The notes: generated from the sequence alone by a model not told the origin. A DNA stretch of 64,000 nt from Lewinellaceae bacterium (GCA_020636355.1 JACJYB010000003.1:1-64000), one strand, 5' to 3'; shown: positions 1 to 9,022, numbered from the stretch's first letter. Made by a program: numbers and translations.

Positions 1-577
1 ATGCTGCGTACGCCGTAGCATCCTCCCAGGACACGTGCACGACGGGATGATTCATACGCCCTTTCAGGTCACTGCCGGGGCCTTCCGGGTGCCGCCAGTT
101 GGCGCCGGGTGTCCATTCCCACCATTGGGTATAATCGTTGAGGTCTACCGGATGGTCGGAAGGCTTGAAGACCAAACTGCCCGCTACGAGCACCGAATCC
201 GGTGGCTTGGGGGTACCTTCCGGAACCTGCTTTTTCATTTCTTCCCAGTCGATGTCTTTTTCGGCGATGGTGACGTAATGGGTCGCTTCGACAAATTTTT
301 CAAATTCGTTATTGGTCACCTCGGTAATGTCCATGAAAAATGGGGAAATGGCCACTTTGTGCCTTGGAAATTCGTCCTGGGAAGCCTGCGCTGATTTACC
401 ACCCATTTCAAAGGAGCCACCTGGAATGTAGACCATGCCGTCAGGAATCGCATCGGGTGCAGGCTGTAAATCCGCCGCCTTTGAGGAATCCATAGATCCA
501 CGATCCGATTCGGAGCATCCCATAAAAAACAGGAGCACTATACTAAAGAGCAGGGATTTAAATATTGGTTTGTACAT
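1..577 (-). CDS. Formylglycine-generating-enzyme (FGE/SUMF1-like) lipoprotein, 3' end outside window
   Basis: Reading leftward from ATG at 577, 192 codons stay open to the window edge, so the C-terminal part is missing. The protein begins with a lipoprotein signal (hydrophobic stretch ending F-M-G-C, Cys21). It continues with the FGE-sulfatase fold hallmarks GMVYIPGGSFEMGG and DITEVTNNEFEKFV, and further on a WEWTPGANWRHPEG segment and HPVVHVSWEDATAYA. Members of this family either convert the active-site cysteine of sulfatases to formylglycine or are non-catalytic homologues. The two catalytic cysteines of true FGE lie in the missing part, so the activity cannot be judged. It is the last visible gene of a minus-strand operon and lies 96 bases after a cysteine-type sulfatase gene, which fits a maturation role. 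The lipoprotein signal would place it outside the cytoplasm, which is odd for a maturase of sulfatases exported by Sec. Confidence 0.85.
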   Translation of the reverse strand, partial: MYKPIFKSLLFSIVLLFFMGCSESDRGSMDSSKAADLQPAPDAIPDGMVYIPGGSFEMGGKSAQASQDEFPRHKVAISPFFMDITEVTNNEFEKFVEATHYVTIAEKDIDWEEMKKQVPEGTPKPPDSVLVAGSLVFKPSDHPVDLNDYTQWWEWTPGANWRHPEGPGSDLKGRMNHPVVHVSWEDATAYAA

Positions 578-673
578 TATTCGATTTGGTGTCGTGAAAG
601 TCAATAATAAAAAAATACCGTTACTATTTCCCGATGGATTAAGCCTACTTTTCCGTCCCCCAACAGGTTTAAG

Positions 674-2113
674 TCAATTTAATTTCTGATTCCCCCGGTC
701 TTTAAGCATATCCAGGCCTTTGATTAATTTTTCATTGTGTTTTCTCACCACCTCATTGATTTGCTCAATGATTTCCGGATGATCCGCTGCAATGTCGAAT
801 TTTTCTGAAGGATCTACACTGATATTATACAATTCTGGGGGGTCATGACGGGTAAATTCCGGCTCATAAGCTTCCTGGGTAATGTAATGCGCCTTGTAAT
901 CTCCAACCCGAACGGCATACAACCAGTCACCGCGGTAATAAAACATTTCATTACGCGGGCTGGGATCACCTTTGAATAGAGTCGCACTTAGGTCTACGCC
1001 ATCTACCACCCGGTCGTTTGGTATCGGTACTCCTGCCAGGGTACTGAATGTGGTATACAAATCCATGGTAGATCCAATTCCTGTCACCAATCCCGGTTTG
1101 ATATTGCCCGGAGACCAGAAGATACAAGGTTCGCGCATTCCACCTTCCCAGGTTGAGCCTTTGCCATTACGCAACAATCCCGCACTGCCCCCTTCCTGAT
1201 TCATGATCAGCCAGGGACCATTATCAGAGGTAAAGACAACGATGGTGTTCTCCGCAAGTCCCATTGCTGTCAATGTGTCAAGAACTCTTCCAACGTTGTA
1301 ATCTATTTCTTCAACCACATCACCATACAGTCCTCGCGGGCTGGTGTCTTCAAATGTTTCGGAAGCAAACAAAGGTACGTGAGGAAGATTGTATGCGAGA
1401 TAAACAAAAAATGGGCTGCTTTTGTGCCCAGCCATAAACTTGATGGATTCGTCGGTATACCGTTTGGTGATCGTGTGTTGGTTAGCAGGACGCTCAATGA
1501 CCTCGGTATTACGCATTAATGGCACATTGAATGAATTGATGCTGCGATGTGCCTCCGAAGACCAAAATTTCATATATCCTCCAATCGCTTTCATGTCAGC
1601 GACATTATCCATATCATTGGAGTAGGGGATGCCGTAATAATAGTCAAATCCATTATTGGTCGGAAGGTATTGCTCTTTGCTACCCAGGTGCCACTTGCCG
1701 ACACAAGCCGTGGCATACCCTGCTTTTTTAAGTTGTTCGGCCAAGGTTATCTCCTCAGCTGGAAGTCCATTATCAGAATCCGGAAATAGCACCCGGTTGA
1801 TGCGACTGGTCATGCCATTTCTAACCGGTAATCTCCCGGTCAACAGTGCTGCCCGACTGGGTGTACAAACACTTGCACCTACGTAAAAATTGGTCCACTT
1901 TTGGCCTTCTCCAGCCATTTTATCCAATCGGGGAGTGCGGATGGTCGGATGTCCGTAAACACCCAGATCGCCATATCCCAGATCGTCAGCAAAAAGAATG
2001 ACAAAATTGAATGGCCTTTTGGTAGCATCACTGTCCTCGTTATTTGTGGTTCCCGTGCACCCGTCAAATAGTATCAATAAATATAGGAAGAGTAGGGTCC
2101 TTAACGCAATCAT
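674..2113 (-). CDS. Sulfatase (arylsulfatase A-like, S1 family) lipoprotein
   Basis: 479 residues, the usual length for S1 sulfatases. The N-terminus is a lipoprotein signal (lipobox L-F-D-G-C, Cys19). The alkaline-phosphatase-superfamily metal site starts with FADDLGYGDLG (Asp43, Asp44). The catalytic motif VCTPSRAALLTGR carries Cys83, which must be converted to formylglycine. Other sulfatase landmarks are GKWHLG, TSDNGP and the C-terminal ELYNISVDPSEKFD. It hydrolyses a sulfate ester, probably on a polysaccharide fragment, at the cell surface or in the periplasm. It follows the SMP-30 lactonase gene by 14 bases and precedes the FGE-like gene. The exact sulfated sugar cannot be read from the sequence. 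Confidence 0.93.
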   Translation of the reverse strand: MIALRTLLFLYLLILFDGCTGTTNNEDSDATKRPFNFVILFADDLGYGDLGVYGHPTIRTPRLDKMAGEGQKWTNFYVGASVCTPSRAALLTGRLPVRNGMTSRINRVLFPDSDNGLPAEEITLAEQLKKAGYATACVGKWHLGSKEQYLPTNNGFDYYYGIPYSNDMDNVADMKAIGGYMKFWSSEAHRSINSFNVPLMRNTEVIERPANQHTITKRYTDESIKFMAGHKSSPFFVYLAYNLPHVPLFASETFEDTSPRGLYGDVVEEIDYNVGRVLDTLTAMGLAENTIVVFTSDNGPWLIMNQEGGSAGLLRNGKGSTWEGGMREPCIFWSPGNIKPGLVTGIGSTMDLYTTFSTLAGVPIPNDRVVDGVDLSATLFKGDPSPRNEMFYYRGDWLYAVRVGDYKAHYITQEAYEPEFTRHDPPELYNISVDPSEKFDIAADHPEIIEQINEVVRKHNEKLIKGLDMLKDRGNQKLN

Positions 2114-2127
2114 GAGATTAATTTAGA

Positions 2128-3012
2128 CTATAAATTTGGGAATTTAAAAACGTTAGCTTTCACCCCTTCAAATCCGCTTTCGCGCCATACAAACAATTGG
2201 CCGGCCAATGGCTGTCTTCCATCTTCAGGCAGCCCAATACTTGCCGTCGTCATGTAAAGATCCTGTAAACGTGGTCCTCCGAAAACGCAAGAGGTGACTT
2301 TTTCCACGGGTAAGTCAAGCCGAAATAGTTTTTTGCCCGTTTCCGGATCCCAGCGGCTGACCTGCCAGCCGCCCCAGTGGGCAATCCACAATTTATTCTC
2401 CGCATCAATGGTCATTCCGTCCGGATAACCGTCGGAATCCAGAAAACGAATAATTTCTCTGGGATGAGACAGATCACCCGTTTCCATATTGAATGCATAG
2501 GCCATCACCTTTCGGGTAGGCGAGTCGATGTAGTACATGGTGTGCCCCTCCGTATGCCAGGCCAGGCCATTGGAGACGGTTACTCCCGGTATGACCAATG
2601 CTGCCTTAAGATCTGATCCCATCCGATATAAATTCCCCGAATCAGGGATTTCATTCACATGCATGGTTCCGGCCCAAAACCGGCCTGCCGGATCACATTT
2701 TCCATCGTTAAACCGGTTGTCAGGCAAATGTGCTTCCGGGTCGGTAATTGGCTCCAGTTTCCCTGTAGCCCAGTCCAGAAAAGCAAATCCGGACCGAAGG
2801 GCGGTAACAATCCTTCCGTCGTCACTAAAGACAATGGCGCCGACCATTTCACCCATTTCGCGAAACGAGTATTCATAGGACGGTGGATGGTATTTATGAA
2901 TGACCCCGGAGACGATGTCAACCCAAAATATGGCCTGTAGATCCGCTGACCAAATGGGGCCTTCTCCCAGCACAGAATGCCAGGGGCCTACCGGAATAAC
3001 GCGATTATTCAT
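2128..3012 (-). CDS. SMP-30/gluconolaconase-family sugar lactone hydrolase
   Basis: 294-residue six-bladed beta-propeller of the SMP-30/gluconolactonase/LRE family. The family metal ligands are visible: Glu17 in GEGPIWS, Asn148 in VSNGLAWH and Asp198 in YPDGMTIDAENKLWIAHWGG; the substrate loop RFNDGKCDPAGRFWAGT is at about 100-116. These enzymes open aldonolactones to aldonic acids. The start overlaps the stop of the upstream SDR gene by 8 bases (ATGAATAA), implying translational coupling. With the SDR (sugar to lactone) and IlvD dehydratase (aldonate to 2-keto-3-deoxy-aldonate) it makes the first three steps of a non-phosphorylative oxidation route. No signal peptide is seen, so it is cytoplasmic. 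Confidence 0.9.
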   Translation of the reverse strand: MNNRVIPVGPWHSVLGEGPIWSADLQAIFWVDIVSGVIHKYHPPSYEYSFREMGEMVGAIVFSDDGRIVTALRSGFAFLDWATGKLEPITDPEAHLPDNRFNDGKCDPAGRFWAGTMHVNEIPDSGNLYRMGSDLKAALVIPGVTVSNGLAWHTEGHTMYYIDSPTRKVMAYAFNMETGDLSHPREIIRFLDSDGYPDGMTIDAENKLWIAHWGGWQVSRWDPETGKKLFRLDLPVEKVTSCVFGGPRLQDLYMTTASIGLPEDGRQPLAGQLFVWRESGFEGVKANVFKFPNL

Positions 3013-3778
3013 GACCCAAATTGTAGGGTGAAGGACTCACCGAGGTCCATCCTCCATCGACAATTAGGGTCTGTCCGGTGATGTGCCTGGCTTGATCGGA
3101 AACCAGGAAAAGCGCTGTTGCTGCAATATCTCCGACGGTCGCAGGTCGACCCATCGGAGTGATTTTCGACCAGGTTCGCTCATACCCGGGATCTTCGAGG
3201 GTGCGTTCGGTGGAAGTTGCCCCGGGAGCTATCGCATTTACGTTTATGTGGTACGGAGAAAGTTCGACGACCAAACCTTTGGCGAGCATCTCCAAGGCTG
3301 CTTTGCTCATCCCGTAAGCGGTCAGGTTTTGATGTGCCTGGTGACCGGTGACGGAGGACATAAACAGAATGGTACCACCTTCTGCTTGATCTTTCATGAT
3401 CAGGGCAGCTTGTTGGGCCAAAAAAAAGGACCCGGCAAGATTTACTGCCATGACCCGGTCGAAAGCCGCTCTTGTGTAAGACAGGAATTCACCATACAGG
3501 GTTATGCCAGCATTGGCAATGACAATATCCAGACGGCCAAAAGCATCCAATGCCTTTTGGATCATAGCCGTGATAATGGCCGCATCACTGCAGTCACCAG
3601 GAATGCCCCTGCTTGAATCACCCAGTTGCTCAATTGCTTTTCCAGTGAGCTTCTCATCGGCATCATTCAGAACAACCCGGGCGCCTTCAACCACCAATTG
3701 CCGGCATATTTCCAGGCCAATGCCCTGTCCGGCGCCGGTTACAATTGCCACTTTATCTTTTAAATTTCGCCTGCTCAC
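3005..3778 (-). CDS. Short-chain dehydrogenase/reductase, probable sugar 1-dehydrogenase
   Basis: 257 residues, classical SDR. The cofactor motif TGAGQGIG is at 14-21, the NAG motif at 89-91, and the catalytic Ser142-Tyr155-Lys159 (YGMSK). The C-terminus has ITGQTLIVDGGWT. Asp39 in VLNDAD after beta-2 favours NAD over NADP (family rule). It lies 17 bases after the IlvD gene and overlaps the lactonase gene, so in context it likely oxidises an aldose such as fucose, arabinose or rhamnose to its lactone. It could instead be a general 3-ketoacyl-reductase-type SDR; the substrate is inference. Confidence 0.9.
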   Translation of the reverse strand: MSRRNLKDKVAIVTGAGQGIGLEICRQLVVEGARVVLNDADEKLTGKAIEQLGDSSRGIPGDCSDAAIITAMIQKALDAFGRLDIVIANAGITLYGEFLSYTRAAFDRVMAVNLAGSFFLAQQAALIMKDQAEGGTILFMSSVTGHQAHQNLTAYGMSKAALEMLAKGLVVELSPYHINVNAIAPGATSTERTLEDPGYERTWSKITPMGRPATVGDIAATALFLVSDQARHITGQTLIVDGGWTSVSPSPYNLGHE

Positions 3779-3795
3779 CGGTCCTGATTATTTGG

Positions 3796-5502
3796 TTAGT
3801 GCGAATCCTTGGTTACCTGACTTCCAGAACCGCCTCTGAGGAAATCCAGATCTGCCCCCAAGTTAGCTCCCTGCACATGCTTGATGTACAGTTGAACGTA
3901 GCCGCGATCGGTGATGGGTGGCAAAGCTGCTTTAGCAGCCAGCCGGTCCGCGATTTCCGTATCCGATAGATGGAGGTGTAGCAACCGCTGATGGATGTCC
4001 AGTGTAATCTCGTCGCCATCCTTTACGATACCTAAAGCACCACCGTCTGCAGATTCCGGAGCAACATGGAGAACCACCGTTCCAAAACCAGTACCGCTCA
4101 TGCGTCCATCGGAAATGCGCACCATATCTTTCACGCCTTTGGCCAGAAGTTTGGCCGGTAAACCCATGTTTCCGACTTCAGGCATACCCGGATAGCCTTT
4201 CGGTCCTACATTTTTTAAGACCAGGATGCTGTTTTCATCCACATCGAGTTCCGGGTCATCAATTCGATGCTTGTAGTCGTCAATGTCTTCAAAGACAACT
4301 GCTTTGCCGGTATGGACCAAGAGCGATTTCGTTGCGGCCGATGGTTTAATTACGGCTCCTTCCGAGGAGAGATTTCCTTTTAGGATCATTACACCGGCCA
4401 GATCATTGAAGGGCTCATCCAGCCCGGATATCACTGTGGTGTCGTAACAGGGAGCCTGGCTCACATTATCTTCTACCGTGCTGCCATTGACTGTGATACA
4501 GGTGCGGTGAAGCTTGGGGAGCAATTCTTTCATGATCGCCGGCAGCCCGCCTGCGTAATAAAAGTCTTCCATAAAATATTCCCCGGAAGGCTGCAAATTG
4601 GCCAACAGTGGGATTCCTTTAGAGAACCGGTCAAAATCATCGATGGTCAGATCGATGCCAATCCGGCCGGCTATGGCCAGTAAATGGATCACAAAATTGG
4701 TTGAACCTCCGATGGCCGCATTGACCATGATGGCATTTTCAAATGCTTCCCGGGTCAGTACGTCAGAGAGTTTTCTATTTTCCCGGACCATCTGAACGAT
4801 GGCCTTTCCTGATTGTTGAGCCAGAACTTTACGGGCTGCATCTGGTGCAGGGATGGCTGCATTTCCTGGTAGTGACAGACCCAAAGATTCTACCATACAC
4901 GCCATGGTAGAAGCAGTTCCCATTACGGCACAATGCCCATCACTGCGGCACATTCCTGCTTCTGCCGTCCGCATCTCATGATCATCCATCTGACCGGAAC
5001 GGTTGGCTTCACTAAATCGCCAGATATCCGAGGTGCTGATGCTTTTCCCCTTGTATCGTCCGGTAAGCATAGGTCCACCCGAAACGACGATGCTGGGTAA
5101 GTCCACACTGCATGCACCCATAACCAATGAGGGTGTCGTTTTGTCGCATCCACACAGCAAAACCACACCATCCATCGGGTTGGCACGGATACTTTCTTCA
5201 ACGTCCATGGATGCTAGATTACGGTAAAGCATGGCTGTGGGTTTTATGAGCGTTTCGCCTAATGACATTACCGGAAATTCAAGTGGAAAACCTCCTGCTT
5301 CCAATACCCCACGCTTCACAAACTCAGCCAGCTCCCTGAAGTGGGAATTACAGGGGGTATATTCGGACCAGGTATTGCAAATGCCAATAACCGGCCTGCC
5401 GTCAAATTCAAAATCGGGTATACCGCTCTTTTTCATCCAGGCCCGGTAAATGAATCCATCTTTACCTTTCCGTCCAAACCATCCTTGACTTCTCATATCC
5501 AA
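3796..5502 (-). CDS. IlvD/Edd-family dehydratase, probable sugar-acid (aldonate) dehydratase
   Basis: 568 residues, full length. The iron-sulfur ligand candidates are Cys51 (TPCNSHF), Cys119 (LCGCDKTTPS) and Cys191 (GHCAVMGTAS). Asp120-Lys121 match the Mg/carboxy-lysine site of the L-arabinonate/D-xylonate dehydratase branch. The C-terminal SDGRMSGTGFGTVVLHVAPE supplies the catalytic-serine loop. The sequence resembles the sugar-acid branch (SQGWFGRKGKDGFIYRAWMK start) more than the amino-acid-pathway IlvD. It would dehydrate an aldonic acid to its 2-keto-3-deoxy form. It is the first gene of the minus-strand operon that continues with the SDR, lactonase, sulfatase and FGE-like genes. No aldolase or ketodeoxy-acid dehydrogenase follows, so the pathway is completed elsewhere or by the alcohol dehydrogenases further along. 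Confidence 0.9.
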   Translation of the reverse strand: MDMRSQGWFGRKGKDGFIYRAWMKKSGIPDFEFDGRPVIGICNTWSEYTPCNSHFRELAEFVKRGVLEAGGFPLEFPVMSLGETLIKPTAMLYRNLASMDVEESIRANPMDGVVLLCGCDKTTPSLVMGACSVDLPSIVVSGGPMLTGRYKGKSISTSDIWRFSEANRSGQMDDHEMRTAEAGMCRSDGHCAVMGTASTMACMVESLGLSLPGNAAIPAPDAARKVLAQQSGKAIVQMVRENRKLSDVLTREAFENAIMVNAAIGGSTNFVIHLLAIAGRIGIDLTIDDFDRFSKGIPLLANLQPSGEYFMEDFYYAGGLPAIMKELLPKLHRTCITVNGSTVEDNVSQAPCYDTTVISGLDEPFNDLAGVMILKGNLSSEGAVIKPSAATKSLLVHTGKAVVFEDIDDYKHRIDDPELDVDENSILVLKNVGPKGYPGMPEVGNMGLPAKLLAKGVKDMVRISDGRMSGTGFGTVVLHVAPESADGGALGIVKDGDEITLDIHQRLLHLHLSDTEIADRLAAKAALPPITDRGYVQLYIKHVQGANLGADLDFLRGGSGSQVTKDSH

Positions 5503-5604
5503 TTGTGCTATTTTGAACGGAAGTTAAGGATTATAGTACTGGCTATCCAAGAACTGGTTCATTGAAAATGAGCGGTAGGTAAATCCGGAAAGTCCAGCTA
5601 GGCA

Positions 5605-6087
5605 TCAATGATCTTGCTGTATTTTTTTCCAGTAGTCATCTGCTTTGTTAAGCAATTCAAATTCCGGATCGGGGAGTTGATTCCAGAGCTTTAGTGTATT
5701 GGTGGCTCTCTTGTTGTAAAATAGTAACAATCGACCTTCAACGATCTTATAAGTAAGCGGATCAACCTCGACCTTTTGGCCCTTCAACGACATGGCGTAG
5801 GCACACCACCCGCCATAGGCAGGGACATATTTTTCAGGATGCAAGGCGAAAGTATCCCGGTTTGCCCCGCTCACGAATAAATAGGTGATGCCTGCATGGA
5901 TTGCTGTCCAATTGGGGTTTCCTTGCACGGGCCCCTGATGAAAGTAGGAGACCGGATCGTATCCCCTCAGGGCCAGATGATTCTTATCAACATTTAATTT
6001 TTTGAAGTCTGCTTCCGCCGATGTCTGACAAAAGCTTAGCGACATCGTAAAGCTCAATCCGGATATTAGATAGATCAGTCTGTGCAT
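5605..6087 (-). CDS. YHS domain-containing exported protein
   Basis: 160 residues with an N-terminal signal peptide (hydrophobic 4-19, ending around S-F-C-Q). The YHS domain spans about 38-95: LALRGYDPVSYFHQGPVQGN, then YLFVSGANRDTFALHPEKYVPAYGGWCAYAMS. YHS proteins of this type are predicted metal-binding or heme-associated exported proteins; the reaction is unknown. It has its own transcript direction, divergent from the S74 surface protein across 164 bases. Confidence 0.85.
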   Translation of the reverse strand: MHRLIYLISGLSFTMSLSFCQTSAEADFKKLNVDKNHLALRGYDPVSYFHQGPVQGNPNWTAIHAGITYLFVSGANRDTFALHPEKYVPAYGGWCAYAMSLKGQKVEVDPLTYKIVEGRLLLFYNKRATNTLKLWNQLPDPEFELLNKADDYWKKIQQDH

Positions 6088-6218
6088 TGGATTTTATAAC
6101 GATTAAATAGTATTGAGGTAACGCATTAGCCTATCCATTGTTCGCAGGAATTGAACATTGAAATACGGTTTTGCCCGTTGAGTCGATGTGAACCACCAAA
6201 TTCCATGGATATTTTTTC

Positions 6219-6226
6219 TATATTTA
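6219..6226 (+). promoter_or_regulatory. Possible -7 promoter box for the S74 surface protein
   Basis: TATATTTA lies 26 bases before the ATG at 6252 and matches the Bacteroidota -7 element TAnnTTTG at all but the last base. A convincing -33 TTG is not seen, so this is tentative. Confidence 0.25.
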
Positions 6227-6251
6227 AGATAACACACAGAAAATCAATAAG

Positions 6252-7997
6252 ATGAAAGATTATTATTTACCCTTTTTTACAATTGTCATTTTTCTGACAG
6301 TTTTCTGCAATTCGGTCATTGCTCAATCAACCAATGGCATTAATTACCAGGCGGTTATTCATTCGGACCAGGGGGCCCCGATCCGGCAACAATTAATCCA
6401 GGTCCGATTTTCTATACTCGACGGGTCTGAAGCTGGTTCAACTGTCTATCAGGAAGAACACACAACGAATACCAGTATGGAAGGAACCTTCCATGTGGTT
6501 ATCGGACAGGGCAATACCTTGTCCGGTACCTTTCAGGATGTGCAATGGGCCGAAAAAGGGAAGTATTTAAAGGTTGAAGTAAACACTGGTAGCGGATACA
6601 AAACACTTGGAACTTTACCCTTTATGGCTGTTCCATATGCCCTGTATGCCGAGCAATCGGGAAGTTCATTTGAGCTTCCCTACCAGGGAGAAGCCTTCAA
6701 TGAAACTTTGCCGGCAATGGATATCTCAAATACGTCATTAAGTACTCAGAGTACTGCCATTTTGGCCAGGGTAGGTGAAGGGTCAGCCATCACTCCTGTT
6801 GCTGCGTCTGCAGTGATCGGCAGCGCTGAAACGGGGCATGGTGTGGCCGGGTACAGCTCCGGACCTGGCGGTGCTGGAATTTTGGGCCAAACGGAAGCAA
6901 GTAACGGAAATGGCGTTCGCGGTACCGCCAATAATGGGGCGATCGGAGGCTATTTTGAATCGCTAGGCGAGGAACCGGGCCCAGCACTGGTTACCGGCAA
7001 CGGCAATGTAGGAATTGGCACGGACAGCCCCCAGGAGAAATTACAGGTCAACGGACATGTATTGGTCAATTCTCTGGTCGGTGCCATCAAACTGGGCGCT
7101 CCTAACAATGGAGACCAATTTCATTTCACGACAGCCGGCGGAGGATCCGACCTGCTTTTGTTCGCTAAAAAATCCGGATCCCAGACATTGTACCAGCGTC
7201 TGCTGGTCAGGGAAAACGGGCGTATAGGCATAGGATATGTTTCTAATCCGGCAGGGCAGCTGGAAATCAGCAGTAACAGCGAAATTGGAACACCTCAACT
7301 GGTACTTACCGAAGAAGAGGACGATTATGCCCGGTTGAGTTTTCGGAACACCATCAATACCAACTATTTTTGGTCCATTGGAGGGCTAAATGCCAGCCAG
7401 ATATCCGATGATGTTATGCGTTTCACCCATTCTGCCAACGGGGATATTCTTACCCTGAACAGTAGTGCCAATGTAGGCATCTACGAGCCGAATCCCACTG
7501 CACGGTTGCATCTTTTCCAAAATAGCCAGAATGTGGGCACCGGATTGCGTCTGGATGACGGTATCAATGAAGATTGGGACATAACTCATGGCTTTGGATT
7601 GCGATTTCATTATGGAGGCGAACTACGGGGATTTATCAGTGCGACCAACGGAGCTTATATGCAAGGCTCTGATATGCGATTAAAATTGAATATACAACCG
7701 ATAAAAACTGTCTTGGACAATGTGAATAAACTTAAAGTAATGGAATACCACTATGCGCATCAAGCATCCCGCCCCAAGAGCACGGGATTTATTGCCCAGG
7801 ATGTATTACCACTCTTCCCTGGCCTCGTTGGATATTCTGCCGCAGATGATCTTTATGGGGTAGATTATGCAGGATTTAGTGTCATTGCGATAAAAGCCAT
7901 TCAGGAACAGCAAATCCTGATTGAGGGTCAACAAAAGAAGATTGAGAACCTGGAAGAACGCCTGAAAAAACTGGAAGCCAAAATTAATCCGGAATGA
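6252..7997 (+). CDS. Secreted tail-fibre-domain (peptidase S74 chaperone) surface protein
   Basis: 581 residues. A signal peptide occupies about 1-24 (ends VIAQ). It is followed by an N-terminal beta domain common in Bacteroidota surface proteins (INYQAVIHSDQGAPIRQQ). Then come glycine-rich repeats with GNVGIGTDSPQEKLQVNG-type motifs. The C-terminal intramolecular chaperone (S74) starts near SDMRLKLNIQPI and contains STGFIAQDVLPLFPGLVG. The last 40 residues form a coiled coil (EQQILIEGQQKKIENLEERL). Such proteins form trimeric fibres, and the chaperone may self-cleave. The stop overlaps the start of the next gene (ATGA), implying co-translation with a T9SS cargo protein. Confidence 0.88.
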   Translation: MKDYYLPFFTIVIFLTVFCNSVIAQSTNGINYQAVIHSDQGAPIRQQLIQVRFSILDGSEAGSTVYQEEHTTNTSMEGTFHVVIGQGNTLSGTFQDVQWAEKGKYLKVEVNTGSGYKTLGTLPFMAVPYALYAEQSGSSFELPYQGEAFNETLPAMDISNTSLSTQSTAILARVGEGSAITPVAASAVIGSAETGHGVAGYSSGPGGAGILGQTEASNGNGVRGTANNGAIGGYFESLGEEPGPALVTGNGNVGIGTDSPQEKLQVNGHVLVNSLVGAIKLGAPNNGDQFHFTTAGGGSDLLLFAKKSGSQTLYQRLLVRENGRIGIGYVSNPAGQLEISSNSEIGTPQLVLTEEEDDYARLSFRNTINTNYFWSIGGLNASQISDDVMRFTHSANGDILTLNSSANVGIYEPNPTARLHLFQNSQNVGTGLRLDDGINEDWDITHGFGLRFHYGGELRGFISATNGAYMQGSDMRLKLNIQPIKTVLDNVNKLKVMEYHYAHQASRPKSTGFIAQDVLPLFPGLVGYSAADDLYGVDYAGFSVIAIKAIQEQQILIEGQQKKIENLEERLKKLEAKINPE

Positions 7998-8509
7998 AAA
8001 CGATTAAAAGAAATGACTTGAAATTCCTCTTTACGGTGATCTGTTTCCTACAGATAATTTCCGGTACGAGGGCACAATCCATTGAGCGTTTTGTGATTGG
8101 CTCAACCGGTGGTTTACTTAATGGCGAAGGTATATCCATGGATCATACGGTTGGAGAAGTTGCCGTCTCTACACTTGATGCCGCCGGTTATCTGTTGACC
8201 CAGGGATTTCACCAGGGAAGCCTGACAGCAACCTCTGTGGACAGGTTTTTGTTGGACATCCGGATACTTGTTACTCCTGTTCCTGCTAGAGACCGGCTGA
8301 ACATTCAGCTGGAGACAAATGAAGCGGAAATAACTTATCAATTGATTGACCTCAATGGCAAACCACTGGGTATCCGCAAAACTGTACCTCCGGCAAGTCA
8401 GGTCACGCATGAAGTTGATGTATCAAAACTAGCTTCCGGTACGTATATTATTTATTTTAGAGAGTCAACCGGGGTCGCGGCGAGGTCCGTGCGATTTATT
8501 AAATATTAA
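7994..8509 (+). CDS. T9SS type A sorting-domain protein
   Basis: 171 residues with a signal peptide (ends GTRAQ). A short N-terminal region has FVIGSTGGLLNGEGISMDHTVGE and LTQGFHQG. The C-terminal type IX secretion sorting domain spans about 90-171: ILVTPVPARDRLNIQL, then YQLIDLNGKPLG, then DVSKLASGTYIIYF and a terminal VRFIKY. The sorting domain directs transport across the outer membrane and anchoring. It overlaps the preceding S74 gene by 4 bases, and the pair recurs in Saprospira-like genomes (recalled, not checked). The SIERFVIGSTGG repeat-like opening is typical of very short adhesin or anchor subunits. Function beyond export is unknown. Confidence 0.87.
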   Translation: MKTIKRNDLKFLFTVICFLQIISGTRAQSIERFVIGSTGGLLNGEGISMDHTVGEVAVSTLDAAGYLLTQGFHQGSLTATSVDRFLLDIRILVTPVPARDRLNIQLETNEAEITYQLIDLNGKPLGIRKTVPPASQVTHEVDVSKLASGTYIIYFRESTGVAARSVRFIKY

Positions 8510-8620
8510 GCTGAAGATGATATTAATCGAGTTTATTCTATAGTTAATTATTTCTTCCGCACAATTCAATGATGCGCTCAATCAATATTTTCGTTTGGAC
8601 ATAGCCAAGGACTAAATCCT

Positions 8621-9022
8621 TTAAATTGCCATATCGAATTGGTAGGGACCCGGGTCAATGCCCAAAGAGTCAAGGGCCTCCTTGATAATCCATTCATTGA
8701 TCAGATTGCCGTTTTGAATGTATATGGTCTTAATATTAGACCGGTAAGACTCACATATATTTTCCTTAGCTGCCAGTTGTTTCAATATGGTCTCCCAATC
8801 AGATAAAGCCTTCTGGAGCCCAGCGTTTGAAATGGCTTTGAAGTTCCCGGAAACATACATAAACAGGTTTTTGGGGTTGGACACGAGACTATTTTTAAAG
8901 ATAATAATTGCTATTTGAAGTAAAAATAGTTGTCCATCAATGTCAATTGACGGAACAGGATTCACCTTATGCAACGTTCCGTACCTTATTGTACTACCAT
9001 GCTTTTTCTTATTTTCAATCAA
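8621..9022 (-). CDS. Hypothetical protein (small, no recognised family)
   Basis: 133 codons from ATG at 9022, or 79 codons from an internal ATG at 8860 (MYVSGNFKAISNAG). The later start would avoid sharing bases with the divergent GTPase gene, whose ATG is also at 9022. The C-terminal half (DWETILKQLAAKENICESY, then IYIQNGNLINEWIIKEALD) has the look of a real globular protein, and nothing codes on the other strand before 9022. I recognise no domain. It may be a remnant. Confidence 0.42.
   Translation of the reverse strand: MIENKKKHGSTIRYGTLHKVNPVPSIDIDGQLFLLQIAIIIFKNSLVSNPKNLFMYVSGNFKAISNAGLQKALSDWETILKQLAAKENICESYRSNIKTIYIQNGNLINEWIIKEALDSLGIDPGPYQFDMAI

Noticed and set aside
35..394. 119-codon open frame on the plus strand
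   Set aside because: It is antisense to the FGE-like gene, whose frame has clear family motifs; the plus frame has no protein-like pattern.
3083..3616. 177-codon open frame on the plus strand
   Set aside because: Antisense to the SDR gene; high cysteine and arginine content is that of a shadow frame.
6252..7997. Phage tail fibre from the S74 domain
   Set aside because: It has a signal peptide, lies next to a T9SS cargo gene and has no phage neighbours; it is a cell-surface protein.
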